This document shows, piece by piece, positions 33,761 to 45,564 of a stretch of DNA of 64,000 bases. Positions within the stretch are counted from its first letter, which is position 1. Every line of letters starts with the position of its first letter. Under the pieces are notes generated by a model that was not told the origin of the DNA, did not search any database, and worked only from the letters and a program-made list of their open reading frames with translations. The DNA comes from Chenopodium formosanum (Eukaryota; Streptophyta; Magnoliopsida; Caryophyllales; Amaranthaceae). A program made the translations under genes and the position numbers. The stretch lies in assembly GCA_024500155.1 (NCBI GenBank), contig CM044869.1, positions 54,577,898 to 54,641,897 of the forward strand. The letters are read 5' to 3'.

Positions 33761-36413
33761 ATGGGGGCAGCAAGCAAGGTGGGAGACTGGGCATTCAAGG
33801 GGTTTACGGCAACACTGGGATTGGCAACCATCTATCTCACCACCACTTTCTCCTTTAATGTTTACAGAGGTCTTTCTTGGCATAACGCCCAATCGGTATT
33901 TTCTCTCTCCTTATTTTAAACCCTATCAATTTTTCCTTTTTGTAGATTCACTTTCAAACCCTTTTCTGCTAATTTCTTGTTTCTTTGATTAACATCTTGA
34001 ATTTTTCTGGGTACCCGTTTGATTTTGATATAGTAGTTTCAGCAATTTGGGTTTTGATTTGATGTAATGTTGCCATTTATCGATATCTTTCTTGTTTCTG
34101 GAAATTTTGATTTTTTTTTTCAATTTTAGATTTGGGTAGTTGATTAATTCATGAATTGTGAGATTAGCTAAGTAATCATGATCGTGTGGAATATGAGTTG
34201 ATTTTTATTGCCCGATTTGCATAAGAAATTTGCTTAAGTAGAGTTGTACAATGACACTTTATTTTGTAAAAATGTTAGTTTTAGGGTTTAATTCCTTTTG
34301 CTGAATTGGTTATAGCCTATAATTTAATAATTGGAATAAGGGCTTGTTTATGTGAGGGCAGATCATCAAAAGTGTATCATACAAAGGTCTTTTGCATCTC
34401 TTAGGAAGATTTAAGGACTTCGACGCGACCCCCAACCCGCGAATTTGCTCCATTAATTTCCAAGGTTTTATTTACTGCGGAGTGTGGATAAATTTGGTTT
34501 TCATAATTATGTACATGGTTGTGCTCTCCAAATTCTTTTGGCCTTCATTGCCAGACCTATGACTTAACCGAATATGAGATTAGTTGATGATTATGATGAT
34601 TTTGGGCTCAGCCTAGGAGATTGATTAGGCTGTATATTTCAAATGGAAAAATCAGCTGTTTTGATTGCATTTTTGTTTGTTCTCACTACTCATTGATGGC
34701 ATTGCAAGTAGTCATCTCTGCAATTAGTTGCACTTAACAAAATACTAGAAGTTAAGCCGTATCTGATTGTTAGAGCTTTGCAAAAGAAAATTTTAATTGG
34801 AGATTTTTCCCTAGACTACCATACTGTATTCAACTTAGCTGTGAATAGTAGCAGTGTTAGAAAGAATTCAATCATTTTAATATCAGTAATGAGGCATTTG
34901 GCTGCAAGGAATTTCTTTCTTCTGGTATTTGGTTCACAGTTCGTTTTTGGATCAAATGACATCCTTCTACTTTTAACTGACTAGTGGAATTGTGAATTTT
35001 GGCAGTCACATGTTAAATTATGCAAAAGTTTAAGTGGAATTGTTGAATTTTCTTCATGAAACTTAATAGGTAGAACATAGAAGAATGTTCAGAGAGTGAC
35101 TGTTTGCTGTACAATGTTGTTGATAAAACCTTTGTGATCTGTTCTGGAAAGTTGTGCACATTCACATTAGTTTCTTTTCCAGTACAACCAATTTTTCCTT
35201 GGTCTTTTTTTTTTTCCCTTCATGACGACACATTTAATGCAAGTCCTTGCCTTTTCTTGATTGCTGTCCTGGTTATGTGATTCCTGTTGGGTTAATCTCC
35301 CAAAATCACATATTAGTAGTATTATTCTTATTATTGTATTGTAAAAAAAAAAAAAAAAGAAACGGTGGTGGAAGTATCTTTGGTCTCCAAAGTGAAGTAG
35401 TTAGTCAAACTTTTATTTCATAGGTGCTAGGATAGGTAGTAGACTTTGACTATTGTGCATTTATGCTTAGCAGAATACCTTGAGGAGCAAGGCCTTTTAT
35501 GCCTATTTAAAGTGGCATGTAGTTGTGAATTTGATGCAAGAAGAAGAGGTGAAATATGTGAAGTGAAAAGGAGGAGTAGTGTAAGTGTATTAGTGTTGAA
35601 GAATACACAAACACAAGTGTGAGAGGGAGTAAATTGGTGTGAGGCAAATACAATATTAGTAAGAGGGTGTGTAGGATTATTTAGTTGAAGTACCATTGTG
35701 AAGGGTACTAAGTAGCACTTTGTCCTAAACACATATTGTTTAATATTGTAGCTGTAGTGGTATCCTTTGTACTCCCAAAAATATTATAGTGACGTTTCGT
35801 CCCTTGAGATCGGGATTTCCCTAGTTTAAGAGGGTTTTCCACGTAAAAATATTGTGCCTTATTTTCCTTTATTTTCGTACCTTATTTTCGTACCTCCCGT
35901 CGATATTATTTTTATCAGTTTCTCGATTCCCAACAATTCCTCTTTCCTGTTGTTGATTGCTTCGGCAGTGACTGTCTGATATCATTACTTTTGGGTTTCA
36001 ACTTCCTTTTATCTCCCTTCTTAGCCTCTCTATTTCACTTTTCCATTGTGAAGAGTCATCTGATCTCTCACAAGTTCCAAGTGAAATTTGCAGTTAGTAT
36101 TCTCATTGTGATTTAAGACCATGTTATGATGTGCATAGCTCTTCTCATTTAGACATGTGAAATCTCTCTTGTTAAATGTATACTACAGATGTTGTGATTG
36201 GTATATCCTTTCAAGTTTTTGGATTAGAGGAATTACTATTCACTGGAAAAGCTTTCAGACACTAGACACTGGATGAGTGTTGCATTTCTTGAAAATATTG
36301 AGCCCATCTTTGATCATTGTTTTGGAAGATGTCACGATTCACGTTAATCTCTGATTTATTTTCTGCAGAAATTGAGCGAGGAAGAGCAAAATGATCAGAA
36401 AAATGCGGCCTGA
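33761..36413 (+). CDS. 59-residue single-pass membrane protein
   Basis: Two exons, 33761-33895 (45 codons) and 36369-36413 (14 codons plus stop), join in phase 0 across a 2.47-kb GT-AG intron. The protein starts MGAASKVGDWAFKGFT and has one membrane-spanning stretch (LGLATIYLTTTFSF). It continues NVYRGLSWHNAQS and ends in a charged tail, LSEEEQNDQKNAA. The good start context and the clean splice to a short charged exon make it credible, although each part is short. The size and layout resemble small accessory subunits of organellar membrane complexes, but that is only a possibility; I cannot name it. The intron contains a solo LTR. Confidence 0.7.
35280..35940. mobile_element. Solo LTR with 5-bp target duplication
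   Basis: The LTR proper is 35285-35935 (651 bp). It begins TGTTGGG and ends CCCAACA, perfect inverse ends. The flanks are ATTCC (35280-35284) and ATTCC (35936-35940), an exact 5-bp duplication. Inside, TATTTAAAG (about 35503) could be the promoter. GAGGGTTTTCCACG and the following T-rich tail are typical of Copia-type LTRs. No internal retrotransposon sequence remains, so the element was lost by LTR-LTR recombination. Confidence 0.88.
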
Positions 36414-37117
36414 AATTTTGTAGTTTGCCATCACATGTTGAATAAACACCCTTTTGTTTTATGCAATATGTTTATTTTTTTTATATTTTTGATAAAGAAT
36501 ACATGTTAGACAAGTCATATGCATAAATCACAAAAATTACTTGGTAGGATTCTGAAACAGTGTATTGCAAACTTTGTGCTTCATGTATGGCTTCTTTTTG
36601 AATGTAATACGATATATTTGCACTGAGAAACTTGATTAGTAAAGCTATGATTTGCAGCTGATTCAGTTTGGTTTACACCATCCAAGTCACATTTAAATTC
36701 CAGGATTGTACAGGTTTAACCAAACACCAACATGCTATTTACAGTCACGGCCTTTTGCTCACAAAGATACCACCATCTTTTTTGCATCCATGATCTATTT
36801 GCTTATTTTCAATTTTTCATTGGATTTGCTGGTGTTGTAGGGAAGTAGTAAACCTGACTTAAAAAGGAAAAAGAATTACGCTATTGTACTTGTTTGAGTC
36901 CAACATTGAGTGAAAAAATTAGAGACAAAAGTTGGTTAACTGTTGTTTTTTCTTTTATGATTTATGACAACTGCGAAATCCGTATAACATTAACAATAGG
37001 AAAAAAAATACTGGTAGTATTAGCTATCTCATAACTATGTTGCACCTGATCCGGTGATCCCTACCTACTTTGGAGACGGTGCAATGCGCAAATTTCAAAC
37101 CTTCCTATTTGATACTT
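36414..37117. other. 3' region of the membrane-protein gene, no other gene
   Basis: AT-rich downstream sequence. No gene or element boundary recognised. Confidence 0.5.
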
Positions 37118-37229
37118 CCCCTTTTGTATCAAAATACACGATTGTGCTCCCTTTGAAGTGCTTGAACTAGAAGCCCCTTTTGTATCAAAATCCACGATTG
37201 AGCTCCCTTTGAAGTGCTTGAACCAGAAG
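37118..37229. repeat. 56-bp tandem duplication
   Basis: Two adjacent 56-base units start at 37118 and 37174, differing at only a few positions. Each contains CCCCTTTTGTATCAAAAT, then GCTCCCTTTGAAGTGCTTGA. Confidence 0.92.
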
Positions 37230-37250
37230 CTCTTAATAACATGCTTTATC

Positions 37251-37472
37251 CGGTGGCGGAGTCGGGATTTTCATTTGGGGGGAGGGGGGGGGGGGGGTGA
37301 CAAACTATGGACGTTGTTCAACAATTTGACAAAGGGATTGAACCCATGACCATGAAAGCCCATAATAAACACTTTGATCAATAGACTAATTTTTTTTGCT
37401 TCATAATCATGTTGCATAGAATTATTATAACCAAATTTTTATAAAATTTGTCCCCACCTCACTCCGCCAGTG
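37251..37472. mobile_element. hAT-like MITE with GGCGGAGT ends
   Basis: The termini CGGTGGCGGAGT and the inverse of ACTCCGCCAGTG are inverted repeats. The start of the body, GGGATTTTCA, matches the left end of the hAT derivative at 14838. The flanks GCTTTATC and GCTTCTATC are nearly equal. A G-rich run follows the left end (about 37277-37297). Non-coding. Confidence 0.55.
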
Positions 37473-37819
37473 CTTCTATCGATAACAATGATAGACTCGG
37501 TTAAAAGGCCCAACCTATCCCTATTCTACCATTTTCTTTTTCCAAGAACCATCAAGTTGAATGATAATGGGTTGGAAATGGTGGAGGGCAGTCTGATCAT
37601 GACCTAATGTTGCGACAAGATAACACGGTAGAAAATTCGAGCTTTCATCTAGGCAATTATGAAACTTTATTAACCGCCTTTTTTCAATTAATTGGGTTAA
37701 TACTATTATTGTAACGAGCTTGACATTTCTTTATTTATAAATAAGAGAATTGTTCCACTATCGTTAGTCGAAAAATCAATTTTGATTTGCCACCTATACA
37801 AAAAAATATAGTTTTTGAA

Positions 37820-37960
37820 CCATAATAAACTTGAGACCAATTTCAAATGAGTCATATTGGTGTACAAAACTAAGTTCTCTTTAATCTCTAACACGAAAGA
37901 CATATTCAAGTTTGATTCAAGAGAGGTAAAACTGTAAAAGTAAGAACAAATGAATACAAC
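37820..37960. repeat. Relic copy of the GDSL 3' flank
   Basis: Matches 41395-41570 (see that entry). No GDSL coding sequence is visible next to it. Confidence 0.5.
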
Positions 37961-38168
37961 GGTATACATGTAATATAACCCCGTCCCATTTTAACCCTTT
38001 TTAATAACCGGATCTACTTAGCACCAAGGAAAAAGGAAAAAAAAAAAAGAAAAAAAAACCTAATTAGTATAATTTGATACAAATTACACATAAACCTAGT
38101 AGGACCCTTGTTAAATGAGATTGGAGTAACAGATCAAATGTTAAATGTATTGAAAATGGACAGGCCAA

Positions 38169-38314
38169 AGCCCAGGCCCAACAAAACATTATAACTACAA
38201 AGCCCAAAAACCCCCCTCATTCAGAACCCTAATTTCCCCCCACAAAACCCTATAACCCTAACTCCTTTCTCCCCCTCCTTCATTTCTCTCTGCCGCACAA
38301 ACCCCCTGCCTCCA

Positions 38315-38348
<34 letters not shown>
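38169..38348 (+). promoter_or_regulatory. RPS16 promoter: site II, telo-boxes and GA tract
   Basis: Site II words (inverse TGGGCY) occur as AGCCCA 38169-38174, GGCCCA 38175-38180 and AGCCCA 38201-38206. Telo-box words follow: AACCCTAA 38225-38232, AAACCCTA 38245-38252 and AACCCTAA 38254-38261. A (GA)n tract at 38317-38348 lies just before the start codon, probably in the leader. The site II plus telo-box combination is established for plant ribosomal-protein genes. Confidence 0.8.
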
Positions 38349-38352
<4 letters not shown>

Positions 38353-38368
38353 CTTGAAATCTCCAACA

Positions 38369-38815
38369 ATGGCGACTCCAGCCCCAACACCAGTCCACTC
38401 AGTGCAATGCTTCGGTCGCAAGAAGACCGCCGTAGCAGTAACCTACTGCAAAGAAGGCCGAGGTCTAATCAAGATCAACGGCACTCCAATCGAGCTCGTC
38501 CAACCCGAGATTCTCCGTTACAAAGTCTTCGAACCAATCCTTCTTCTCGGCCGTCAACGCTTCAATGGCGTCGATATGAGGATCCGCGTCAAAGGAGGAG
38601 GTCACACTTCTCAGATCTACGCTATTCGTCAGAGTATTGCTAAGGCTCTTGTTGCTTACAACCAGAAGTTTGTCGATGAACAGACTAAGAAGGAGATCAA
38701 GGATATTCTTGTCAGGTATGATCGTACTTTGCTTGTTGCTGATCCTCGTCGTTGTGAGCCCAAGAAGTTTGGTGGTCGTGGTGCTCGTGCTAGGTTCCAG
38801 AAGTCTTACCGTTGA
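38369..38815 (+). CDS. RPS16: 40S ribosomal protein S16 (uS9)
   Basis: An intronless 148-residue protein, the usual length for plant eS16/uS9. It begins MATPAPTPVHSVQCFGRKKT and contains GRKKTAVAVTYCKEG, RVKGGGHTSQIYAIRQSI and ADPRRCEPKKFGGRGARARF. It ends in the conserved basic tail QKSYR, whose C-terminus contacts the P-site tRNA in the small subunit. The ATG at 38369 has A at -3 and G at +4 and is the first ATG in the frame. Codon use is richer in C-ending codons than the neighbours, as in highly expressed genes. The promoter carries site II and telo-box motifs. Confidence 0.97.
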   Translation: MATPAPTPVHSVQCFGRKKTAVAVTYCKEGRGLIKINGTPIELVQPEILRYKVFEPILLLGRQRFNGVDMRIRVKGGGHTSQIYAIRQSIAKALVAYNQKFVDEQTKKEIKDILVRYDRTLLVADPRRCEPKKFGGRGARARFQKSYR

Positions 38816-40475
38816 AGAGCTTCAATGGCGGAGGAGAGAGAATACCAGAGCTTTTTTTTTTTTTTTTTTGGTTTGGAATTTCTACCTATCATATTTCTCT
38901 GGTTTTAGGTAATGTTATGGATAATTTTTATTATTAGTGGTTTTCTGATGATTATGAGCTCTCTTTTTCGTTAGTTTAAACCCTAAATTTTGGATTAGAA
39001 AATTACTTAAAGTTTCAATTAATCGTCGGATTTTATATTTTCATCATTTATATCGCAATGTTTTGATTCTTATATGCTTATTAATTTACTGTTTGCTATT
39101 TTGATTCTATTTTGTAATGTTTGATTATACTGGTATTTGAATTTTAAATTGATTGAAAATCTTAATGGAAGTATCGATTTTATTGATTTTAGGGATAAGT
39201 ATGTTAGGTTATTGCTTGATAATAGATACTATAGCAATTTGCAAAATTATTCTCATTTCCGGTTTGGGTATGCGTGCTTTCAATGGTTGTTTGAATGAAT
39301 CCAATGTGTGGGTTATGAAAGATTAAGGTGTTAATGAATATGGGCTCCATTTTTTAGCATGTCTGAATTCAGTAGTTTCAAGCCTTGCGTTCACTGCTGC
39401 TTGCTTTTTTCTAAAATGGGCATAGACATGAATTTCTAGTGAGATGTATTGGTCGTCGATTAGCACTTAAACAATGTAGGCATCTATTGTTCGATTGGAG
39501 GTAAAAAAACTGTTGAACTAGTTCCAGATTCTATGCTTAGGATCTCATTGTTTGTGTTGGTGGCCTTCTTCCTGTTCCTAATGGTGTAGCCGACTAGCTG
39601 TGTAGCCTGTGGCATGATACTCCTCAATTGCTTTCGCCTTTAGTGTCGAGTATTGCTGTTTCTTATGTTCGTTCTCTTGAGAGCTTTCCATGTTTTGTAC
39701 ATTGACACTCTAGTTATTATTGCCTTCGGAGTCTATAGATTGTTAATCATTTATGTTGTCTAAAGTTAAGAACGTACTCGATCTCCATGTTTTGTAGGCT
39801 GACAATCTAGTTAATCACTTAATTTGTCCTAAGAACTTGTATTTTGTATGCTGAAAATCTAGTTCTTGCCTTGTGACTCTATTGAAGCTAATTTAATCTA
39901 ATATACATCAATGTGTGACACTATCATTTGTGAGTTTGTTTAGTGTATTCCTCAGAGTAGCAAGAAATTTAAAGTTGAATAGCACTTTTGATGTATATAT
40001 AGAGAAGAAGGGATGTGTTCAATTTATATGAATACTTATTTTACGTTGTCTTGAACCATTTTTTTAAATACTATTGATTTCAGATTGAACACCCTTAACT
40101 TGCATTGATTTGTGAAATTTGAAGCGAATAATTATTGATTCTATGAATGAGTTTCGACTCATTTTCTTGACTAGCATGTTGTACTGTTAAATTTTTCTTC
40201 AGATCTTAGTTTTCCTCTCTAGTCGAATAAGTAATTATGACACTTTATTTGCACACAGCAGACCTTTTTGATCTTGTAAAGGGTCAAAGCAGAACTTGAG
40301 CCAATTCAAACTTATTTTTCTAGACTGTTAGCGGGCAGCTCAGCTTGCTTTGAGAATTTCTCCTCCAACTTGGCTTGTGTTTTTTTTTATCATATCAAGT
40401 AATTAGGTTTGTGAACTTGTTATTGAATCAAACTGGACTAGTGTGCTCAACTTACAAGTAATGCGAATTTCTTCT
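38816..40475. other. RPS16 3' region and intergenic DNA
   Basis: Begins with a T-run at about 38852 inside the likely 3' UTR. The remainder is AT-rich and genic-looking in base composition but has no supported ORF or RNA gene. Confidence 0.45.
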
Positions 40476-40985
40476 AGGTTACTTTAAGGTTCAGAATTGT
40501 ACAGCTCGATTGCGTTAATTAGCCCTCATTCCCAGTCCATACAGATCAAATGATGTAACCAGTAGCCCAGTTGGGCTTATAAATTATGACCAATCTTTAA
40601 ATCAACGAGCTGGTCTCGTATAGTCCACCATTTCACTAATTACTACTAGAGCAGTCGCTCAGAACATAATGAACTGTGTTGTCTCTGTCTATGACTCTAT
40701 GTCTATCTAAGACATTCTGAATATTACATCATAACACTAGACCAAGCTCTTAGATTACATTGCTTAGGGAAAAAAATACGTACTAAATGCTTTTCTAAGT
40801 AGCTGTGAATTGTGATATCATGAAACGATAAAATACATCACTAAATGATCCGTGTCAAACTTTGACATGGTCCATGGATTAGATGAGAGTTGTATCAAAT
40901 ACTCCGTAATGAAGAAACACCGAAACACAAGTAGTATATTGACTAGAGCACGGCCTAGGCCAAGTGAAAAAGAATCTTATCATGG
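40476..40985 (+). repeat. Dispersed direct repeat, copy 1
   Basis: Similar in the same orientation to 45565-46018. Shared landmarks in order are GTTCAGAATTGTACA, CAATCTTTAAATCAACGAGC versus CAATCCTTTAATCAATGAGC, GGTCTCRTATAGT, ATTACATTGCTTAG, ATCATGAAACGATAAAA versus CCATGAAACAATAAAAC, CGGCCTAGG versus TGGCCTAGG, and AAAAAGAATCTT. The copies are diverged and gapped. No coding content. Confidence 0.75.
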
Positions 40986-41394
40986 CTTTTCGATGAATTG
41001 TGTTGTGGTTTCACTGGTTTGGGGTATCAAGTACGCTGTCTGTACTCAATTTCACTGATTATGTTCTTTAACTGGTCCTGGTGAGACAGAGAACTAGACA
41101 AGTTAGGTTGCTTTTGCAAGATTGTTAATACCTAAAGGAGTAAAGGTGCACTAGTGAGAGTTTATGCATATGTATTGTCTTCAAGGATCTTGATTGATGC
41201 TTTAAATAAGTAATGCAATGCAATGTGGAATTAAGGTGTAATTCTAGGCTTTTATTTATGTTTGTAATTATTAAGCATTTAGCTTGTTTCGAGATAAATA
41301 AGATAATGTAAGGAGGCCGAGAAAAGCAAGCTGTTATTATCTCAATTTAATTTCACATTTTTTGACCTACCAACGTAAAAACAATTTTTTGTAA

Positions 41395-41570
41395 CAGCAT
41401 AATGGACTTGAGACCTGTCCCAAATGAGTCATACAAAAGTACAGTTGCAAGACTGATCCTCTAAATCCTGCGCCTTTCCTAGTACAAGTATAAATTATTC
41501 ATATAACAAGTACTCCGTACGTATTAATCTCCGGCATGAAAAACATAATCAATTTTGGTTCAAGGGGAGA
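41395..41570. repeat. Duplicate of 37820-37960, in the GDSL 3' flank
   Basis: Shares CTTGAGACC-...-CAAATGAGTCATA, then AACATA-TCAA-TTTG-TTCAAG-GAGA, with 37820-37960 in the same orientation. On the GDSL coding strand this is immediately downstream of the stop codon, so the other copy looks like a relic 3' flank. Confidence 0.55.
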
Positions 41571-41579
41571 TTGAAAACC

Positions 41580-43756
41580 TTAATTTCTATAACAAGCATG
41601 GGTGATGGGGATTGGGGGATCGTTAAGTGAGCCATTAAATATGAGATTAGCAAACCAGTGATTTGCACCTTCAGTGTGGTGCACACCATCCCAACTCACA
41701 TGTAACGCTGGGTTCTTGCAGACTGCTCCATACACTGTCGTGCCATTCGATATTGCACCCTTTTGCCCACACCATACATGATCGTACTTCTCATGGTACC
41801 CACAGCATACATTCATTGGGTCTGCCCATCCTGATTTGAAACAAAACAGAGAAAGCAGAACAATTACTTATTTGACAAACATAACATGTTAAATTTCCAT
41901 ATTTTGGTTCAAAATGGAGTGTTGAATGTTGATAGCCGTGTCTAAGTGTCCAGGATCTAATGTATTTGAGGTGAAAAGAAGGATCCGAGTAACTGTATAT
42001 AGATTGAGATTTGTCCGGAAACAAACATGCCTGGTATAAAATTGAGCATAGTGATATAGATTGGCTTTACACAATTAGTTTAGGTTGCTATTCATTTTTA
42101 AGTCTCATCAAAGCAAGATTTAGATTGAAGATAGTTTAAAGATCAATTAATCTGTACTTCTGTATTAGGGAAATAGAGAAGTTGTAAAGATAGCATGAGT
42201 TGATTACCTAGACTCTTTGTTTTGCTAACTAGTCCATACTTTGCAGAGTGAAGATCCACATATGTAATTGCGGCCTCAGTAAGTTGTGCCCTGAGTTTTG
42301 TAACAGTATCCTTGAGTTGCTTATTGAACTCGATAGCCATATCATTCTGCCCTTTTATGCAGCCAAATTCATCAACAATTCCGGGCTTAGGATCTATAAT
42401 GTAGAATCGGTTTACAGGCAAGCAACCAATTGGACCGGTATTATGTATCCAGAATGACCTTCCTCCTTGTTCATATAAATGCTGCCAAACAATTCAAAGG
42501 TGCATACTTTGTAAGAAAAAAAAAAAAATACTTCCTATACATATTTTGAAAGTCAAGATAATGGTGGTGTTTTATTCTTAGAAACTTACTTGAACTGCAG
42601 AAGAAAACTGGGAAATGATGTTAGGGATGGCTGCACGAATTTGTTCATTGCTCAATGTACGGAAGGCAACAGAGAGGTCGTTCTGGCCAATGTCGAATGT
42701 GTAAAGAGCCTTCGCAAAGTCCTCTTGTCTAGGAAGCACACTTTTCTCAAAGGGACTCTTAACTGAATTTCAACAAGGAGTTCATGCAATAAGCACAATG
42801 TAATTCAAGCATTATCCATTCCATAATCCAATCATATAGAAGATTTTACGGTTTTACCTTGGTCGTAAAGATCCTTGGTTCTAGACTTGAACTGATCATG
42901 ATGCCAAATTTGGACATCAAGTGAGAAAGGGCTAATCCCATATTGAAATATTGTCTCATTTTGCCTACGGATAGTAGATCCACCAGTAGCGAAATTAGCA
43001 CCGTGGCTAAAATTTGCTCCAATCGAGTTCAAGTATGCACTCAAGTACGGCAGTCCTAATTGCTCCGCTGCACAAAGAAAGTCACATCTTTTTTAATTAA
43101 TCAAAATTGAAGTATGTTGGTGATTCTCAAGTATATGAGTAAAAGAAGTTTTCTGACATGTTAAATTTGTCCAAATTTTAGGAAATTAAGTAGCCAAACA
43201 GTTTATTAACCTTTATTGAATAGACTTTTGTCAAGTTTTAGTAACACTCAAAATTTTATCACATTTGTAATCTATATAAAAATACTCAAAATAATATCAC
43301 ATTCCATCTTTTTATTTTATCTACTACTAGTATTCTAGATACGACGTTTAACAGAGTAGGTGCTATTTGCCGAACTATACATACACATAATGACATAAAT
43401 TATAGACTAAAATTGTCACTATACAACAAGCAAATTGTAGTAATTGACCATGACAGTTGAAACACAAAAATAGCATAAGCCAACTAAATAATGATGTACA
43501 AAACAAAATTGTTACCAATAAAATCGACGAGAACACGGCCGTCGGAATCACGACCCACCGGCTTCTTAAAGAAGGTCTGGCCGTAAGGCCACTCAATAGG
43601 CTGAAAAGCCGCTGAAATGCCACCGGTGTCCGAGTTCGAATCCCCGAAATTATACATTGCTGGGAATTTACACGGCGGCTTATCTCTCACCGACTGTCCC
43701 GCCACCACTCCCACCACCATTAAAACTATCAACACACCACCTCTTAAACACCCCAT
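41580..43756 (-). CDS. GDSL esterase/lipase, secreted
   Basis: Five exons on the minus strand: 43756-43516, 43067-42858, 42762-42590, 42481-42208 and 41830-41580. The junctions are GT-AG and the frame is continuous, giving 382 residues, typical for the family. A hydrophobic signal peptide (GGVLIVLMVVGVVAG) precedes the mature protein. Block I is FGDSNSDTGG with the nucleophilic Ser. The Gly block is GANFATGGSTI. Block III is FDIGQNDLS with the oxyanion Asn. Block V is WDGVHHTEGAN with the catalytic Asp and His. TGPIGCLP is also present. The family hydrolyses ester bonds of lipids, cutin precursors or cell-wall acetyl groups. Overall wording resembles the ENOD8/FXG1-like group (once called alpha-fucosidase), but the substrate cannot be read from sequence. 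Several N-glycosylation sequons (NFS, NET, NGT, NGS) fit secretion. Confidence 0.93.
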
Positions 43757-44191
43757 TTTTTTTTAATGTTAGAAATGAAGAGGGAAGATTATGGAAGTTT
43801 AGTTATACTTTGAGCTTGAATAAGAGTGAAAGTGGAATGACCCAAATATACTAGGAATTTTAGGATTTGGGTATAAATTATTGAAGATATTTTGGGGACC
43901 TTGTGATTTGTTACGTTGTTTTGCACCGAATAAATCATCTACAATTTGGGCAGTGTGTTTATCCAATTATCTATTCCAAGTTGGCTCCACCTTCGACATC
44001 CAATAAATGTTTTAAGATGTGTATGTCAGTCAATTAGCTCTATTTTTTTTAACTAAAATTAGAACAGTCGGAGTGATATTAATTACTCCTTCCGTTCGCA
44101 AAAGAAAGTTAGATTGGATAAGTTTACATGATTAATACAGAGTATTAAAAATAAGATGGTGGACAACAATGATTAGATGTCACATATATCA
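43757..44191. other. GDSL upstream region
   Basis: Contains the minus-strand promoter and leader of the GDSL gene. A degenerate Stowaway-like end (TACTCCTTCCGTTCGC) occurs at about 44085. No gene seen. Confidence 0.45.
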
Positions 44192-44506
44192 GGGACTCGT
44201 TTGGTTGTAATGGGAATTAACTTCCTATGGTAATTTACAATTCATGGGAAATTATTTTCTTCCTCAAATTCCTAGAAAATTGCTTTACTTTGTTTGGTTG
44301 ACATTAGGGAAATTACAATTCCTAGGAAATTTGAATGACCTAGTGGGGTGGGTAAGTGAATTCCCACATTATGTGGGAAATTGAAATTCTTAGGAATTTC
44401 TATTTCCTCCATTTTGCACTTTTTTGTTTAACCAAATAACAAATCAATAATGCATTTCCTAGAAATTTTGAGTGCCTACATAAAATTATTGCAACCAAAC
44501 AAGGGC
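44192..44506. mobile_element. MITE with GTTTGGTTG terminal inverted repeats
   Basis: Left end GGGACTCGTTTGGTTG, right end CAACCAAACAAGGGC, so the ends are inverse complements. The interior holds inverted CCTAGGAAATT/AATTTCC words. The target duplication is not clear. Non-coding. Confidence 0.6.
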
Positions 44507-45564
44507 TTAGTATTAAGAAATTAAATTAACTTCGAAATATGAATATTGCATAGGATGTTAGTACGGAGTAAATAATTTTGTACTTGTAAATACACCAAAT
44601 AAGAATAGTTGGATTGGGAATATGCAAATATATTGATAAATGAAGATAAATACATGGAAAACTTGTATGTATGAGAGAAATGTGTGAAAAAATTAACTAT
44701 TTTTTATCTTGAATATAATAGAAACGTAACCTTAATGACAAGTGTAAACCCTCTTTTAAAAACAGGAGTAATTTTTAATTATAACCCGAAATTGATAGAT
44801 TAAATTTATTCTACCTAACTATTTTAGGCAATTGATACATTGATGTTAAATTTATTACATTACATGGACAATGAGACTTATGAGAGTAGGCTGTAGGCCC
44901 AAAGAAGATCCGCTCATGGTCTAATGTCACTAAATCAAGGGAAAAGGAAAACAAGACATCATATTAAATTTCAGCTTTTACGGGGAAATTAATGTTTATG
45001 GCAAATTTACACCGACATCGACACATACTAGACACCGATGTTATTTAACACGTCTTTATGTTTGAAATTATAAAGTGATTAAATCGTTATATTTCATGTT
45101 TAAGATTTTTTGATAATTTTTTACATAGAATTTTATTTTATTTCATTTCAGCACACTAGATATAAATTAAAAAGTAGCCGTTTTCTCAACCCATCTCATT
45201 AATAAGTAAAATAAGGTTAAAAAACAGTAAGTCGATATCTAACTTTAACAACATCAATCTTTCTCAAAAACAAAAAAACAAAACATTAACACCATCAATC
45301 TCATATTCATACATGTAAAAAGAGAGATGGTGGGAAACTTGAAATGATGGTAAGGAGATCATTCAAGTTACCTACATATTCAAACGTCAAATGCACCATT
45401 CATTCTTCAAGATTTCCTATGTTAAGAGTCAAGGTCATATTAGTAGGTGTAAACTCCCAAAATATCAGGCAATGTGGCATTACTTCCGATAATCTTCTCC
45501 GTCTTTGATGGTTGCTGAATAGTTTATACACATTTTCTTCGAAGTAACGTCAATTTCGTCATCA
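44507..45564. other. AT-rich intergenic DNA, no gene seen
   Basis: No ORF, RNA gene or element boundary recognised between the MITE and the second dispersed repeat copy. Confidence 0.6.

Noticed and set aside
43625..43660. tRNA T-arm-like string GAGTTCGAATCCCCG
   Set aside because: It is GDSL exon 1 coding sequence (around the FGDSNSDTGG block); no tRNA cloverleaf surrounds it.
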